Source of the DNA: DASWOJ01 sp964242415
GTDB lineage: Bacteria > Pseudomonadota > Alphaproteobacteria > Acetobacterales > Acetobacteraceae
Direction: 5' to 3'
DNA length: 64,000 nt
NCBI GenBank assembly: GCA_964242415.1
Contig: CAXTAT010000019.1
Location: forward strand, 39,476 to 103,475
The first letter of the stretch is position 1; each line of letters opens with the position of its first letter. Made by a program: the position numbers and the translations under genes. Below the pieces are notes generated by a model. It searched no databases. It was not told the DNA's origin and saw only the letters and a list, made by a program, of their open reading frames with translations. Positions 55,109-64,000 of this stretch are shown here, one piece after another.

Positions 55109-58023
55109 GCAAGGCGCACCCGATGCCCAACCCCCCGAAGCCGCCAGCTCCCAAGCTGCATGACATCGCGGCGTTGCGCGCACACCTGGCCAACAGCCCC
55201 GCGGTCTGGCGCAGCCTGGACCAGGTGGCGGGGACGCCGGCCTTCCGCAGCTTCATGATCTCGGAGTTCCCGGCGGCGTCGAAGCTGGCGAACGGGCCGG
55301 ACCGGCGGCGCTTCCTGCAGATCATGGCGGCGTCGTTCGCGCTGGCCGGGCTGACCGGGTGCGACGACCGCCAGGACGGGCGCAACTGGGAGGTGACGCA
55401 TGTGCGCAACCCGCTGCACGAGCAGCCCGGCATCCCGCTGACCTACGCCTCCGCCTCGGTGATCGACGGATACGCCAACGGCGTGCTGGTGACGACGCAG
55501 AACGGCCGGCCGCTCAAGGTGGAGGGCAACCCGCAGCACCCCTGGAGCCGCGGCGGCACCGACATCCTCGGCCAGGCGTCCGTGCTGGGGCTGTACGACC
55601 CGTTCCGCTCGCAGACGGTGCTGCACCTGAACCGGCCGGCCTCCTGGCAGGGCTTCACCCAGGGCATGGCGGGGGAGGTCACCGGGCTGCGCGCGCAGCG
55701 GGGCAAGGGCCTGCGGGTGCTGACCGGGACGGTCACGTCGCCGCAGGTGCAGGCGCAAATGGCTGCGTTGCAGAAAATCTACCCGGAGATGCGCTGGCAC
55801 ACCCATGCGGCGGTCTCGCGCACCGGCTCATACGATGGCGCGCAGGCGGTGTTCGGGCGGCCGCTGGAGACGCGGCTGCACTTCGACCGGGCGAAGGTGG
55901 TGGTGTCCCTGGCGGGCGACTTCCTGGACGTCGGGCCGGGGCAGGTGGGCTGCTCGCGGCAGTGGATCGAGGCGCGCCGGACCGCTGCGGCCGGCGGGCG
56001 CCTGCTCCCGTTGTACAGCGCCGCCGCAACGCCGAACCTGACCAGCGCCAAGGCCGACTACCACGCCGTCGTTGGCCCGGCGGAGCTGGCGACCCTGGCG
56101 GACCGGCTGCTCGCCGCCGTGCAGGGCGGCGCCTCCGACGATCCCTGGATCACCCAGGCCGCCAAGGCGCTGCAATCAGCCAAGGGCGAGTCGATCGTCA
56201 CCACCGGCCTCGCCCAGCCCACGGCGGAGCACGCGGCCGTGCACCGGCTGAATGCGGCGCTGGGCAACACCGGCCGTACCGTCACCTACACCGAACCGGT
56301 TGCCGCCGCCGCGGCATCCCTGGCCGATCTGGTGCAGGCGATGAACGCCGGCGAGGTGTCCACCCTGGCCATCCTGGACAGCAACCCGATCTACACCGCC
56401 CCAGCCGACCTGGGCTTCGCCGAGGCGATGGGCCGCGTTCGGCTCAAGCTGCACGCCGGCCTCCATGTGGACGAGACCGCCGCGCATGCCGACTGGCACA
56501 TGCCCCTGGCGCATCCGCTGGAGTCATGGGCCGACGCCCGTGCGGTGGACGGGACGGTGACGCTGCTGCAGCCCACCATCGCGCCGCTGTATAACGGCCG
56601 GACCCTGGCGGAAATCCTGTCGCTGTTCGACGAGGCCCGCAGCGGCCTGGACCTGCTGCGCGAGCATCACGGCGACGGCCAGGACCCGGCGTTCGAGACA
56701 CGGTGGCAGCAGGCCGTGCGCGACGGGTTTATGCCCGGGACAGCCCTGCCGGAGGTAACGGTGACCGCCCCGCCGGCTGCCCTGGTGGCCACGCCGGCTG
56801 CTCCCGCACCGGGCCTGACCGTGCTGTTCCGCCCCGACCCCACCGTCTGGGACGGCACTGTGGCGGGCAACGCCTGGCTGCAGGAGCTGCCGAAGCCGCT
56901 GACCAAGGTCGTGTGGGACAATGTGGTCGCCGTCAGCCCCGGCCTGGCCGAGCGCGAGAAGCTGGTGAACGGCGATGTCGTGACGCTTGCGGCGGGCGGG
57001 CGCAGCATTGCCGGGCCGGCGTGGATCGTGCCGGGCCAGGCAGACGACACCGTGACGGCCTACTTCGGCTATGGCCGCTCGGCGAAGGACATCCTGGCGG
57101 CCGGGGTGGGCTACGACGCCTTTCCGCTGCGGACCGGAACCGAGCAGCAGGTGGCCGGCGCGACGCTGGCCAAGGCCGGGCGGTCGGAGCGGATCGTGTC
57201 CACCCAGGACCACGGCAGCATGGACGGGCACCACTTCGTCCGCGTGCAGCCGGTCGGCGTGCCTGCCGAGCCGGAGCCGGAGCTGGCGTCGTTCTACCCC
57301 AAGCAGTCCGACAACGGCCGCGCTTGGGCCATGGCCATCGACCTGGACGCCTGCACCGGCTGCAACGCCTGCGCCGTCGCTTGCCAGGCAGAGAACAACA
57401 TTGCCGTCGTCGGCAAGGAGGAGGTGGCGCTCGGCCGGGAGATGAACTGGCTGCGGATCGACCGCTACTACGAGGGGCCGCTCGACGCGCCCACCACGCA
57501 TTTCCAGCCGGTTCCCTGCATGCACTGCGAGGACGCGCCCTGCGAGCTTGGCTGCCCCGTGGAGGCGACGCTGCACGACCATGAGGGGCTGAACCTGATG
57601 GTGTACAACCGCTGCGTCGGCACCCGGGCGTGCAGCGGCTACTGCCCCTACAAGGTGCGGCGGTTCAACTGGTACGACTACAGCGCCAAGGTCTCGCCCG
57701 CGGTGGGGCTGCAGGCCAACCCGAGCGTGACGGTGCGCTCGGCTGGCGTGATGGAGAAATGCACCTACTGCGTGCAGCGCATCGCCGGGGCGCGGATCGA
57801 CGCCGACAAGGGCGACGGGCACATCCCGGACGGCGCGGTCATCACCGCCTGCCAGGCTGCCTGCCCGACGCAGGCGATCAGCTTCGGCGACCTGGGCGAC
57901 CCGGCCGCCGCCATCCATGGCCCCAAGAACGACAGCCGCAACTATGCGCTGCTGGGCGAGCTGGGCGTGCGTCCGCGCACCACCTACCTCGCCAAGCGCG
58001 GCCCGGGCGAGGGAGCAGGCTGA
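55105..58023 (+). CDS. actB: Alternative complex III subunit B, fused molybdopterin-like and iron-sulfur protein
   Basis: 972 residues with ATGA overlap to actA. The Tat signal is DRRRFLQIMAASFALAGLTG. A long molybdopterin-oxidoreductase-like part (about 90-700) is fused to a ferredoxin-like part with four clusters' Cys sets: CTGCNACAVACQ (about 750), PCMHCEDAPCELGCP, CVGTRACSGYCPYKVRR and EKCTYCVQRI, with CQAACP after them. In ACIII the first part carries no molybdenum cofactor and the Fe-S clusters accept electrons from quinol. Confidence 0.94.
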   Translation: MSKAHPMPNPPKPPAPKLHDIAALRAHLANSPAVWRSLDQVAGTPAFRSFMISEFPAASKLANGPDRRRFLQIMAASFALAGLTGCDDRQDGRNWEVTHVRNPLHEQPGIPLTYASASVIDGYANGVLVTTQNGRPLKVEGNPQHPWSRGGTDILGQASVLGLYDPFRSQTVLHLNRPASWQGFTQGMAGEVTGLRAQRGKGLRVLTGTVTSPQVQAQMAALQKIYPEMRWHTHAAVSRTGSYDGAQAVFGRPLETRLHFDRAKVVVSLAGDFLDVGPGQVGCSRQWIEARRTAAAGGRLLPLYSAAATPNLTSAKADYHAVVGPAELATLADRLLAAVQGGASDDPWITQAAKALQSAKGESIVTTGLAQPTAEHAAVHRLNAALGNTGRTVTYTEPVAAAAASLADLVQAMNAGEVSTLAILDSNPIYTAPADLGFAEAMGRVRLKLHAGLHVDETAAHADWHMPLAHPLESWADARAVDGTVTLLQPTIAPLYNGRTLAEILSLFDEARSGLDLLREHHGDGQDPAFETRWQQAVRDGFMPGTALPEVTVTAPPAALVATPAAPAPGLTVLFRPDPTVWDGTVAGNAWLQELPKPLTKVVWDNVVAVSPGLAEREKLVNGDVVTLAAGGRSIAGPAWIVPGQADDTVTAYFGYGRSAKDILAAGVGYDAFPLRTGTEQQVAGATLAKAGRSERIVSTQDHGSMDGHHFVRVQPVGVPAEPEPELASFYPKQSDNGRAWAMAIDLDACTGCNACAVACQAENNIAVVGKEEVALGREMNWLRIDRYYEGPLDAPTTHFQPVPCMHCEDAPCELGCPVEATLHDHEGLNLMVYNRCVGTRACSGYCPYKVRRFNWYDYSAKVSPAVGLQANPSVTVRSAGVMEKCTYCVQRIAGARIDADKGDGHIPDGAVITACQAACPTQAISFGDLGDPAAAIHGPKNDSRNYALLGELGVRPRTTYLAKRGPGEGAG

Positions 58024-59411
58024 TGCCGAGCGATATCCCGCTGCCCGGCGGCTACATCGGGCCGAACGAGACCTACGACACCATTGGCCAGGACGTCGCC
58101 GGCATCGCGTTCGACAATCCGCTGGGGTGGCGCTGGTGGGTCGCCTTCGCCGCGGCGATGGGACTCGCCGGGCTGCTGGTGGTGTCGCTGGGGGCGCTGT
58201 TCATCTACGGCGTCGGCATCTGGGGCAACAACATCCCGGTCACCTGGGCGCTAGACATCGTCAGCTACGACTGGTGGATCTCCATCGCCAGCGGCGCGCT
58301 GCTGGTGTCGGGCGCGCTGCTGCTGCTCGGCGAGGAGTGGCGCAGCGCAGTGAACCGCATGACGGAGACGGTGGCCATAGTATCGGCCGCATCCGCCGGC
58401 ATTTATCCGATCATCCACCTCGGGCGTCCCTGGTTCTTCTATTGGAACTTGCCCTATCCCAACACCCTGCTGCTGTGGCCGCAGTTCCGCAGCCCGCTGG
58501 TGTGGGACGAGTTCGACATCCTCGCCTTCCTCGTGCTGTGCCTCGGCCTTTGGTACGTCGGCCTGATCCCCGATTTTGCGACGCTGCGGGACCGTGCGGT
58601 CGAGCGAATGCAGGCGTCGGGCAAGGGCCGGATGCGGGCGCAGATCTACGGGCTGCTGTCGCTGGGCTGGCGCGGCTCGGCGGTGCATTGGGAGCGGTGG
58701 CGGCAGGCTTACCGCACCCTGGCGCTGCTGGGCGTGCTGCTGACCGTCACCCTGCAGACCGGGGCGGCGGTGATGTTCACCAGCTCGGTCGAGCCAGGCT
58801 GGCACGACACCATGCTGCCGACCTCCAACCTGTTCGCGGCGATCCTGGAGGGCGTCGGCATCGTCTCGGCCGTGGTGGTCGTGCTGCGCAGCGTGCTGCG
58901 GCTGCAGGCGCTGATCACCACCCGGCACATCACGACCTTGGCGCTGCTGATGCTCGCCCTGGCGGCGGCCAATATCTATTGCTACGGGGCCGAGCTGTAC
59001 GGGACCGCCGTGCATGGCGATTCCTATGAGCATGCCGTGATGACGCGGCGGTTCTACGGGGAGCACGCCTGGGCGGCGTGGTCCATCATCCTGTGCGCGC
59101 TGCTGCCGGTGCAGTTGTTTTGGATACCGGCGCTACGGCGCTCGCCGGCGCTGCTGGCCCTGGTCGGGCTGCTGACCGGCGTGGGCATGTTCGGCGACCA
59201 CTTCATGATCATCGTCGTCACCCTGCAGCACGACTTCCTGCCGTCCATCGCGCACCCGTATGCGATGAACCTGTGGGAGATCGCGACGTTCGCCGGATCG
59301 ATCGGGATGTTCCTGGTGCTGCTGCTGCTGCTGGTGCGCAACATGCCGGTGGTGTCGATCCTGGAGCTGCGGCGCCAGCAGCCGGGCCGGGAGGTGAGCG
59401 ATGGCGCATGA
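58023..59411 (+). CDS. actC: Alternative complex III subunit C, NrfD-like quinol-binding membrane protein
   Basis: 462 residues, TGATG overlap with actB. About ten membrane helices with GRPWFFYWNLPYPNT and IYPIIHLGRP, the NrfD/PsrC family features of the quinol site. DIVSYDWWISIASGALLVSG is a conserved helix. It binds and oxidises quinol at the periplasmic side. Ends inside the actD start. Confidence 0.93.
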   Translation: MPSDIPLPGGYIGPNETYDTIGQDVAGIAFDNPLGWRWWVAFAAAMGLAGLLVVSLGALFIYGVGIWGNNIPVTWALDIVSYDWWISIASGALLVSGALLLLGEEWRSAVNRMTETVAIVSAASAGIYPIIHLGRPWFFYWNLPYPNTLLLWPQFRSPLVWDEFDILAFLVLCLGLWYVGLIPDFATLRDRAVERMQASGKGRMRAQIYGLLSLGWRGSAVHWERWRQAYRTLALLGVLLTVTLQTGAAVMFTSSVEPGWHDTMLPTSNLFAAILEGVGIVSAVVVVLRSVLRLQALITTRHITTLALLMLALAAANIYCYGAELYGTAVHGDSYEHAVMTRRFYGEHAWAAWSIILCALLPVQLFWIPALRRSPALLALVGLLTGVGMFGDHFMIIVVTLQHDFLPSIAHPYAMNLWEIATFAGSIGMFLVLLLLLVRNMPVVSILELRRQQPGREVSDGA

Positions 59412-59958
59412 AGCGAAGCAGGAAACGCCGCTGTTCGGCGTCAGCGCCGAATTCGGGTCGGCCGATGCGCTGCTGGCTGCGGTGAATGCCTTGCGCGGTC
59501 AGCGGCTGGGCCGGCTGGACGCCTACACGCCGATCCCGGTGCCCGGGCTGGCAATGGCGCTGGGTTTGGAGCCGGAGGCGCTCCGCCCTTTCGTGGTGCT
59601 GGGCGTCATGCTGGGGTTCGCCGGGTTCATGGGGATGTGCGTCTATGCGCTGGGCTATGCCTACAAATTCAACATCGGCGGGCGGCCAGACGTGAGCTGG
59701 CTATCCTACGTCGTGCCGAGCTTCGCCTTCGCGCTCATGCTGGCCGGCGGGCTGGTGGTGCTGACGATGGTGATCCTGAACCGCCTGCCGCGGCTGAACC
59801 ACCCGGCGTTCAACATTCCCCGCTTCACCCGCGCCTCGCAGGACCGTTTCTTCCTGGCCGTGGAGGCGCTGGACGAAGGCTTCGACGCGGACGCGGCGGC
59901 GCAGGCGCTGCGCGGGCTGGCGTCGCAACCGCTGGCGATCCATCCGGTGCCCCGATGA
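59401..59958 (+). CDS. actD: Alternative complex III subunit D (DUF3341)
   Basis: 185 residues. N-terminal LFGVSAEFGSADALLAAVNA and YTPIPVPGLAMALGL with a two-helix membrane hairpin (VVLGVMLGFAGFMGMCVYAL, LSYVVPSFAFALMLAGGLVV) match DUF3341. It is a scaffold subunit in ACIII structures. It overlaps actC by 11 bp and actE by ATGA. Confidence 0.9.
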   Translation: MAHEAKQETPLFGVSAEFGSADALLAAVNALRGQRLGRLDAYTPIPVPGLAMALGLEPEALRPFVVLGVMLGFAGFMGMCVYALGYAYKFNIGGRPDVSWLSYVVPSFAFALMLAGGLVVLTMVILNRLPRLNHPAFNIPRFTRASQDRFFLAVEALDEGFDADAAAQALRGLASQPLAIHPVPR

Positions 59959-60497
59959 GACATCACTTCAGCCGCGCCGCCGTTGCCCTGGTTGCCGTGC
60001 TGGCGGTCGCGGGATGCAAGCGGGACGACATGTACACGCAGAACCGCAAGCAGACTTGGGACCGCACCACGTTCTTCCGCAACGGATCGACGATGCGTCC
60101 GCCGGTGGCCGGCACCATGGCCCGCAACCCGACCGATCCCGACGTGCCGGAGCCGCAGGTGATCACCACCGCGATGCTGCTGCGCGGCGAGCAGCGCTAC
60201 AACATCTTCTGCTCCAACTGCCATGGCCTGAACGGCAACGGGCACGGCATGATCGTGCAGCGCGGGTTCCAGTATCCGGGGACGCTTTACACGGACAAGC
60301 TGATCCACTCCCCGGCGAGCTACTATTATGACGTGCTGACCCACGGCAAGGGCGGTATGTACAGCTTCGCCAGCCGCCTGCCCTCCACCGACCGCTGGGC
60401 GATCACCGCCTACATCCGCGCGCTGCAGGCCAGCCAGGCCGCCGACCCGGCGCTGCTGCCCGAACAGGACCGCTCTCGGCTGGAGGCAGCCCGTTGA
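59955..60497 (+). CDS. actE: Alternative complex III subunit E, monoheme cytochrome c lipoprotein
   Basis: 180 residues. The lipobox AVLAVAGC gives a lipid-anchored protein. One heme motif CSNCHGLNGNGHG lies near the middle with a distal Met candidate in GMIVQRGF or GGMYSFASR. It is the electron exit subunit of ACIII, passing electrons to the oxidase. Start at the ATGA overlap with actD. Confidence 0.92.
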   Translation: MRHHFSRAAVALVAVLAVAGCKRDDMYTQNRKQTWDRTTFFRNGSTMRPPVAGTMARNPTDPDVPEPQVITTAMLLRGEQRYNIFCSNCHGLNGNGHGMIVQRGFQYPGTLYTDKLIHSPASYYYDVLTHGKGGMYSFASRLPSTDRWAITAYIRALQASQAADPALLPEQDRSRLEAAR

Positions 60498-61498
60498 GAA
60501 GCCGGGCGGCGCTCGGCTTCGGGACATTGGGCGTGGTGGCGCTTGGCCTCGCGCTGGTGCTGGCCCTGTCGGGCACCGTGCTGATGCCGTCCTACTTCGC
60601 GGCGTGGCTGCTGTGCCTGGGCATGCCGGTCGGTGCATTGGCGGTGCTGATGGCGCTGGAGACTGCCGGGGCGGCGCTGGTCCCGGTGACGGTCCCGTTG
60701 CGCGGCGTGGTCGCGGCGCTGCCGGTGCTGGCGGTGCTGTCCCTGCCGGTGCTGCTGCGGGCCGAGGCGGTGTTCGGCGCGGGGCGGGCCACGTTTGGCT
60801 TCATCGTGCAGATGGTGGTGATCCTGGCGGCGTGGACGCTGCTTTCGCTGGTCTTCATGCGCGCTCCGGCCCGGCCCGGCGGCTTGCGGCGCGGCGTCGC
60901 CATCGTCGGACTGGCGGTTCACCTGGTCATCGGCACCGTGGCGGCGACCCAGTGGGCGGAGATGCTCGATCCCGGGCTGGGGTCGTCGGCGTTCGGGCTG
61001 TCGCTGATGATGTCGCAGTGCGGGGCGGCGGTGTCGCTTGCGGTGCTGCTCGCGGCCTCGAACGCTCGCCCCTGGGTGGCGCCGCGCGGCCTGGCGGCGC
61101 TGTTCCTCTGCCTGCTCGGGGCGTGGATGTTCCTGGACTTCACCCAGTTCCTGACCGTGTGGCAGGCCAACCTGCCGAAGGAGGTGCTGTGGTACCAGCA
61201 CCGGGACGGCGGGCTTGGCACCGTGCTGGAGTGGGTCGCCGTGGGCGCCTGCTTCACCGCGCTGCTGCTGTTGCTGCCCCGCCGCTACGAGGTGCTGACC
61301 ACCAGCCTGGCCTTCGCCGCCGGGGCGGTGCTGGTGGCGCATGTGATCGAGGTGTTCTGGCTGGTGACGCCGGCGTTCCGCAGCAGCATGGGCGTGACCG
61401 TGGCGGACCTGCTGGCGCTATGCGGGCTGGGCGGGTTGCTGATCGGCGCCTGCCTGGCGCTGGGCCGTTGGACGGAGGACCGCGTTGAGCAGGCTTAA
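60494..61498 (+). CDS. actF: Alternative complex III subunit F, membrane protein
   Basis: 334 residues from a TTG that overlaps the actE stop (TTGA). Around ten hydrophobic helices with few charges; LDFTQFLTVWQANLPKEVLW and WYQHRDGG are characteristic ActF/quinol-cytochrome features. ActF is the second polytopic subunit, structurally related to ActC, without a known quinol site. Confidence 0.88.
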   Translation: MRSRAALGFGTLGVVALGLALVLALSGTVLMPSYFAAWLLCLGMPVGALAVLMALETAGAALVPVTVPLRGVVAALPVLAVLSLPVLLRAEAVFGAGRATFGFIVQMVVILAAWTLLSLVFMRAPARPGGLRRGVAIVGLAVHLVIGTVAATQWAEMLDPGLGSSAFGLSLMMSQCGAAVSLAVLLAASNARPWVAPRGLAALFLCLLGAWMFLDFTQFLTVWQANLPKEVLWYQHRDGGLGTVLEWVAVGACFTALLLLLPRRYEVLTTSLAFAAGAVLVAHVIEVFWLVTPAFRSSMGVTVADLLALCGLGGLLIGACLALGRWTEDRVEQA

Positions 61499-62156
61499 GC
61501 CGCTCCGCCGGGTGGTGCCGGCGATCACGGCGCTGCTGGGCTTCATTGGCGGCGCCGCGCTGATGCGCCGGACCCCGGCAGCGCCAGCAGCGGCGTTGCC
61601 GGATGGGACGGCGCCGGACGGGACTGCCGCAGGGGCCTCGGCGCCGGGCAGGGTTCAGGCCGGCGGCGCCGCATACAACGGTGGCGAAGGCGTCCGGGCC
61701 GCGAGCGGCGAGGGTGAGGCGACCGAGACCTACAGCGGCCCGCCGGGCGCGACCACGCCGGAGGGCGCCGAGGCGCCGACCCCGCCCAGCGCGGAGGCGA
61801 CGGCCAGCGGGTTCGAGACCAAGGAGATGGACATCAGGGTGGTCGTCCGCATCCTGGCCGGATGGGGTGCGACCGTCATCGTCGCGGTCGGCGTCCTGTT
61901 CTGGATGATCCACGGCTTCCATCGCACCGATGCCCGCGACCAGCCCCTGCTGACGGCGCAGCAATCCGCCGCCATCGTGCCTCCCGGCCCGAAGCTGCAA
62001 GGCGATCCGTACCGCGACTTGCACGACCTGTATGACGGTCAGCAGACCGAGCTGATGAGCTACGGCTGGTCCGACCCGGCGCACGAGAAAGCCCACATCC
62101 CCATCGCCCGAGCCATGGCGCTTGTCACCGGACGCTCGCTGGAGCCGACACCATGA
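61485..62156 (+). CDS. Unrecognised membrane protein of the ACIII-caa3 operon
   Basis: 223 residues from a TTG, overlapping actF by 14 bp and coxB by ATGA. N-terminal helix (RRVVPAITALLGFIGGAALM), about 80 residues of Ala/Pro/Gly/Glu low complexity (with a 15-bp duplication at 61598-61627), a second helix (ILAGWGATVIVAVGVLFWMI) and a C-terminal periplasmic tail. The tail (DLHDLYDGQQTELMSYGWSD, then HIPIARAMALV) looks like a conserved domain: in other ACIII operons a short protein with a similar HIPIxRAM ending follows actF. A role in supercomplex assembly is plausible, not shown. Confidence 0.72.
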   Translation: MSRLKPLRRVVPAITALLGFIGGAALMRRTPAAPAAALPDGTAPDGTAAGASAPGRVQAGGAAYNGGEGVRAASGEGEATETYSGPPGATTPEGAEAPTPPSAEATASGFETKEMDIRVVVRILAGWGATVIVAVGVLFWMIHGFHRTDARDQPLLTAQQSAAIVPPGPKLQGDPYRDLHDLYDGQQTELMSYGWSDPAHEKAHIPIARAMALVTGRSLEPTP

Positions 62157-63147
62157 TCAACCTGCCGCAGCAGCTCCTGGAGCTATGGCCGCAATCCGCC
62201 TCCGCCAGCGCGCAGGAGACGGACTACATCATCCTGGCGTTCACCATCGTCACCCTGCTGCTGACGGTGCCGATCTTCATCGCGATCACCTACTACGCGA
62301 TGTTCTACCACGCCGGCCGCCGCGCCAACCGCGTCACCAGCGAGGCCCGCAGTTCGGCGATCGAGATGAGCTGGATGATCATCCCGTTCCTGCTGACGCT
62401 GTTCTTCTTCGTCTGGGCGGCCCGGATGTTCGACGAGCACAAGCACCCACCGGCCGGCGCGCTGCAGATCAGCGCGATCGGCCGGCAGTGGATGTGGAAG
62501 TTCCAGCACCCCGGCGGCCAGGGCGAGATCAACGACCTGCATGTCCCGATGGGCGAGCCGGTGCTGATCCGCATGATCTCGCAGGACGTGATCCACAGCC
62601 TGTACGTGCCGGCGTTGCGCATCCAGATGGAGACGCTGCCGGGCCGTTACACCGAGATGTGGTTCAATGCGGACAAGCCGGGCAGCTATCACCTGCTGTG
62701 CTCGGAGTACTGTGGCACCGATCACTCGGTGATGGGCGGCACGATCACCATCATGACCCCGGCGGATTACGAGGACTGGCTGGGCGGCAACGGGACGCGG
62801 CAGTCCCTGGTGCAGGCGGGTGAGACCTTGTTCACCGCCTATGGCTGCGCTGGCTGCCACACCCCGGCGCCGACCGCCCGCGCTCCGACGCTGGCCGGGC
62901 TGTACGGCCAGCCGGTGCCGATGCAGGGGGGCGGCACGGTGGTCGCCGACGACGACTTCCTGCGCAAGAAGATCCTGACCCCGGAGCTGCAGCCCATCGC
63001 CGGATACCGTCACGTCATGCCCAGCTTCAAGGGCGTGCTGCCGGAGGACGAGGTGATCCGGCTGGTTTCCTACATCAAGAGCATCGGTCCCGAGACCAAG
63101 GTTTCGGACGCTGCCCCGCCAAAGGCCAATGCGAGGGAGGCCCTGCC

Positions 63148-63151
<4 letters not shown>
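62153..63151 (+). CDS. coxB: Cytochrome c oxidase subunit II with fused cytochrome c (caa3 type)
   Basis: 332 residues. Two N-terminal helices (DYIILAFTIVTLLLTVPIFI and MSWMIIPFLLTLFFFVWAAR), then a cupredoxin domain with the CuA site CSEYCGTDHSVM (Cys183, Cys187, His191, Met194) and the Glu/Trp region GRQWMWKFQHPGG. A fused cytochrome c domain has CAGCH at 232-236 with Met candidate in YRHVMPSF. Electrons from ActE enter here, and the fusion suggests an ACIII-caa3 supercomplex. Confidence 0.95.

Positions 63152-64000
<849 letters not shown>

Overview
The window is very GC-rich and most genes overlap by ATGA or TGATG. It looks like an alphaproteobacterial chromosome, most likely from the Rhodospirillales/Acetobacteraceae. 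Supporting markers are a cyclic beta-1,2-glucan synthase, a DUF1476 (ATPase inhibitor zeta) protein, an N-type ATPase operon, alternative complex III joined to a caa3 oxidase, a PEP-CTERM protein and many periplasmic binding proteins. The lineage is inferred from family content only. A 100-N assembly gap lies at 28111-28210.

Layout. 1-1949: pqiB (partial) and pqiA on the minus strand. 2198-5822: an intact tRNA-Thr(CGT) followed by a 3.5 kb island ending in a perfect 27-bp copy of the tRNA 3' end. The island carries a broken zinc-ribbon-like gene, a small ORF, an FkbM methyltransferase and a GT4 glycosyltransferase, with no integrase. 5920-18228 (minus): pgm and ndvB (periplasmic glucan synthesis), then an oleate hydratase. 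18612-23564 (minus): a 1650-residue CheB-CheR-PAS-histidine kinase-REC-REC-HTH protein whose C-terminus is a complete FixJ-like regulator. 24045-29577: an orphan receiver, two YflT-like stress proteins, a coiled-coil protein, a zeta/DUF1476 protein, a baeRF-like protein, a universal stress protein with a pentapeptide tandem repeat, and a small secreted protein. 29585-36226 (plus): a complete N-ATPase operon atpDCQRBEFAG. 36378-40483: Nudix, metallo-lactonase, CMD-like protein, hydroxyacid dehydrogenase and a solute-binding protein. 40715-48257 (minus): polyol uptake and catabolism (mannitol dehydrogenase, four-gene ABC transporter, xylulokinase). 48366-53433: Ldh-type dehydrogenase, FAH-family protein, binding protein, frameshifted PEP-CTERM gene and TauD-like dioxygenase. 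53655-64000 (plus): Sco1-like protein, actABCDEF, an unknown membrane protein, coxB and partial coxA, together a quinol-to-oxygen respiratory module.

How it fits together. Seven near-identical sites (core TAGGTAGTTTCCGA on the coding strand of most targets) lie upstream of ndvB-pgm, the oleate hydratase, both stress-protein units, the usp-baeRF-zeta unit and the secreted protein-N-ATPase unit, and also between the giant sensor and the orphan receiver. The core resembles the rhizobial FixJ site as I remember it, and the giant sensor ends in a FixJ-like HTH. I infer one local stress regulon covering envelope glucans, fatty acid hydration, stress proteins, an ATPase inhibitor and an auxiliary ATPase, controlled by a sensor and regulator in one chain.

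A second pattern is pervasive short tandem duplication with a 15-bp period. I count about a dozen cases, inside linkers of many genes and also in non-coding DNA. It culminates in the USP array that broke the assembly. Two families of intergenic palindromic repeats are also present: four REPIN-like inverted pairs confined to 40.5-50.5 kb, and three copies of a second palindrome.
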